A stretch of 64,000 bases of DNA. Origin: Leishmania martiniquensis (lineage: Eukaryota > Euglenozoa > Kinetoplastea > Trypanosomatida > Trypanosomatidae). Both the position numbers and the translations under genes were made by a program. The stretch spans positions 786,501 through 850,500 of the forward strand of contig NC_090167.1 of NCBI RefSeq assembly GCF_017916325.1, read 5' to 3'. Each line of letters opens with the position of its first letter. Position 1 is the stretch's first letter. The notes under the pieces are model-generated. The model ran no database searches. It was given only the letters and a program-made list of their open reading frames with translations, and was not told the DNA's origin. This document shows, piece by piece, positions 61,893 through 64,000 of this stretch.

Positions 61893-64000
61893 TTACAGCC
61901 AGCTGCTGCGCTGCTTTTCCTTTAGTTGACGCGCTAGATCCTGAAACGTCAAGGCTGACTGCGCCAACTCGGCCGATTTGTTCTGGATCTCGTTCAGCCG
62001 CTCGCCGCGCTGTTGCAGCTTCCGTACGTTCTCGCTCATCATTCGCCGAGCCTCTGTGAGACTCACATTCTCGCGCTCCGCGATCGCCTTTAGTTGCGCG
62101 TAGCGGCCGCCTGCCGGCTGGCCTGGGGTGGCGGCGCTGGCGGCCGCAGTCGGAGTAGGAGCGCCAGCGGGCCGCGCAGGCACCGCGCCCGGTGATGGTG
62201 CCGCTGGGCTGCTTCCAAGGGTGATGGAGCCAAGCAGCTCTTGCGGCTTCCTCTGTCGCTCTGGTTGCACAACTGGTGGCGCACTTGCCGGCGGAGAGGC
62301 GTAGCTCGCACACGGTGCGAACCCCGGGGCCGGTGCGACGGGGGTGTTGCCGACAGGCATCTGCGCCGCTTCAGGCATTTTTGTGGCACGCAGCGTTTGG
62401 GACTCCAGCTTCAGAGCAATGTCCTCCCACGGCAGCATCATGAGGCGCTTGAAGAAACCGGTCTCCTGCTTCAAGGTGGGCGCGGGCGGCAGATAGCGTC
62501 CGTAGCCGCGGAAGGTGCATGGCGTGAAGTGGTATCGTGGCCCATGAAAGCAGGGGTGCTTGCGCACTCCACTCTCTTTCGAGGCACCCAAGTTTGCTTC
62601 CACAAAGAAGTGGCCGACGACGCCATTGTTCGAGCCCAGGAAGTAAAGATGCAGCACGTTCTCAATCTCAACAAGCAGCACCTGCACGTTCTCCTCGCCG
62701 GCAAAGTCAAGAGTGGCGTACGGCTGCATCATCGGCTTGACCATTCTACTATCCAGGATGTTCACCCACCGCCAGCCGTTCGCATCTCGCGTTACCACAA
62801 TGAGCGCGCCGCGGCCGTGGTAGACGCTGAAGTGCTCGAGTCGGCGCGCGGGGTCGAGTCTGCATTTGGCTACTGGTACCGTGTCTGCCGCCGTGACGCT
62901 CACCGGCGACCCAGTCGCCGAAAAAAGGGCGGACACCTGCACCACAGCAATCTTATGTTCGCCAAGAAACGCTATAGCTGGGGCGATGTGGTCGCTGGCG
63001 GAGGTGTCGCGGCTGATCTCGTAGTCGCGCATCTCGCCCGCATCCGTGTCGTACGTGAGGTGGGCCTTGCCTGGTGTCCATGTAGCTTTGACGTGCACGA
63101 TGCTGCCCAGGAGCGGGCTACTCCCCGTCGCTACGACTGCACTGCCCACCATAATCGCCCACTCCAAAGACGAGCCGGATACCTGAAAGTGGACGGTCAG
63201 CAGCTTTGTGGAACTCGTAGTCTGCGGCAGCGCTACCCACTCGGTCTCGGCACTCTGGCGGTAGCACCATGCCTGAGGGGCGTCATCCGCGACGCCAAAC
63301 GCCATCGACATCGACAACAGCGCAGCACCAAGTGCATCGCAGCACGTAAGACTACCGTACTCGCCTGCATTCTGGGCGGGCGAGAAAATAGAAAGCGCTA
63401 CCTCGAACGTCTTGACGTCACCCGACAAGTTCGGCAGCGGCGGCTGTGCCGCCGCCGTCACCATCAGGCGCGTGGCGGACGTGGCAAACTCAGGGTGCGC
63501 GTAGGTGATGAGCCGCATCTCACTCAAGTTCCACAGCAAGAAGCCTTTTCGATCCTTGAAGAGGCACGCGAGGCAAAGTACGCCCGTCGCATTGTTTCTT
63601 GTTGCCTCCGTGCTGGCCATCCAGAAGGCGTCAAGCGAGATGATGGTTGACCCGACCGGGAGCAACCCGGCGGGGACCTGAAGCATATAAGGCCGGCCGT
63701 CGTCACCCTTGCCCAAGAGATCCACAAGCGCGACCGAGGAATCCTCCAGCAGCAGCAGCACGCACTTGCCATCCTTGTAAACAGACACCTTGCTCGTCAC
63801 GGCGGATGGCTCCAGACGCGCGTTAACAAGTGCCGCATACTGCACCATCCGCTCTCCCGGCTTGCCGTGCCCATCCAGCCGAAGCGCCGCCCGGTCCAGG
63901 TCGAGCACCAGCGAGCCGGCGTTACGGCGAATGTCGTGCTTCATGATCATGACGATGGACTCAGTGGTGAACACGCGCAAAATTATCTCCGTTGGAAGAA
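61893..64000 (-). CDS. tomosyn/Lgl-like protein with C-terminal R-SNARE motif (5' end outside window)
   Basis: The frame is open from the right window edge to a stop at 61893; no stop precedes the edge, so the N-terminus is outside. The first in-frame ATG inside is at 63950. About 702 residues are visible. The first 470 are beta-rich with repeated hydrophobic strands spaced like WD40 blades (SKVSVYKDGKCVLLLLEDSSVALVDLLG, TGVLCLACLFKDRKGFLLWNL, MKHDIRRN), then LHLYFLGSNNGVVGHFF. A Pro/Ala-rich linker (about 550-620) is followed by a helical R-SNARE motif near the C-terminus (NVRKLQQRGERLNEIQNKSAELAQSALTF), with an arginine in the central layer. WD40 plus tail SNARE without a transmembrane segment is the tomosyn/STXBP5/Lgl architecture, which regulates Q-SNARE assembly. 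It ends SWL with no membrane anchor or CAAX box. Confidence 0.78.
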   Translation of the reverse strand, partial: LPTEIILRVFTTESIVMIMKHDIRRNAGSLVLDLDRAALRLDGHGKPGERMVQYAALVNARLEPSAVTSKVSVYKDGKCVLLLLEDSSVALVDLLGKGDDGRPYMLQVPAGLLPVGSTIISLDAFWMASTEATRNNATGVLCLACLFKDRKGFLLWNLSEMRLITYAHPEFATSATRLMVTAAAQPPLPNLSGDVKTFEVALSIFSPAQNAGEYGSLTCCDALGAALLSMSMAFGVADDAPQAWCYRQSAETEWVALPQTTSSTKLLTVHFQVSGSSLEWAIMVGSAVVATGSSPLLGSIVHVKATWTPGKAHLTYDTDAGEMRDYEISRDTSASDHIAPAIAFLGEHKIAVVQVSALFSATGSPVSVTAADTVPVAKCRLDPARRLEHFSVYHGRGALIVVTRDANGWRWVNILDSRMVKPMMQPYATLDFAGEENVQVLLVEIENVLHLYFLGSNNGVVGHFFVEANLGASKESGVRKHPCFHGPRYHFTPCTFRGYGRYLPPAPTLKQETGFFKRLMMLPWEDIALKLESQTLRATKMPEAAQMPVGNTPVAPAPGFAPCASYASPPASAPPVVQPERQRKPQELLGSITLGSSPAAPSPGAVPARPAGAPTPTAAASAATPGQPAGGRYAQLKAIAERENVSLTEARRMMSENVRKLQQRGERLNEIQNKSAELAQSALTFQDLARQLKEKQRSSWL

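Noticed and set aside
62241..63650. 469-codon plus-strand frame
   Set aside because: It lies antisense across the tomosyn-like gene, is Arg/His-rich and has no domain; it is a mirror frame of GC-rich coding sequence.

Overview
This window looks like nuclear DNA of a trypanosomatid, most likely a Leishmania-like member of the Leishmaniinae. All 21 confident protein genes lie on the minus strand as intronless single reading frames, in one head-to-tail array read right to left with no strand switch. This is the layout of a kinetoplastid polycistronic transcription unit. Coding sequence is GC-rich. The 0.5-4.7 kb spacers are full of purine runs on the plus strand, which are polypyrimidine tracts on the transcribed strand, plus CA/GT microsatellites; this is typical of trans-splicing and polyadenylation signals in Leishmania. 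No tRNA, rRNA, snoRNA, CRISPR array, plasmid or viral element was recognised.

Layout in transcription order. 64000-57285: a tomosyn/Lgl-like protein with a C-terminal R-SNARE motif (its 5' end is outside the window), a Dpy-30-motif protein, and a fast-evolving 1046-residue unknown in an AT-richer block. 56129-45384: importin-beta family receptor (IPO5/Kap121 type), a small possibly myristoylated membrane protein, CstF64 (mRNA 3'-end processing), and a multi-pass XK-related-like membrane protein. 44024-33762: a HAD-fold protein resembling Eyes absent, a 4.7 kb gene-free spacer, and a kinesin-like protein whose motor domain has lost its P-loop. 32407-26894: an N6AMT1/HemK2-type methyltransferase (translation termination), ADAT3 (tRNA wobble deamination), and phosphopantetheine adenylyltransferase (CoA synthesis). 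23384-10198: an ABC half-transporter, a 91-residue membrane protein, a 925-residue coiled-coil unknown, Rab2 and a p24 cargo receptor. 8681-1: CFAP161, a canopy-like ER protein, an endosulfine-like phosphoprotein and CFAP100 (3' end outside the window).

As expected for a kinetoplastid array, neighbours are mostly unrelated in pathway. Three genes encode ciliary or axonemal-type proteins (CFAP100, CFAP161, Dpy-30). Four belong to the secretory and membrane-trafficking system (canopy, p24, Rab2, tomosyn).

The points most worth following up are: (i) an exact 890 bp direct repeat at 11212-12101 and 25579-26468 that brackets about 13.5 kb carrying Rab2 and the ABC transporter, a geometry that in Leishmania can seed circular amplicons; (ii) the kinesin-like pseudomotor; (iii) the Eyes-absent-like HAD protein; (iv) the endosulfine-like protein, which keeps the FDSxDY phosphosite; (v) the XKR-like protein; and (vi) a G-rich island at 61430-61815 that is unlike any other spacer here and may be an assembly artefact. 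All start codons were chosen as in-frame ATGs.
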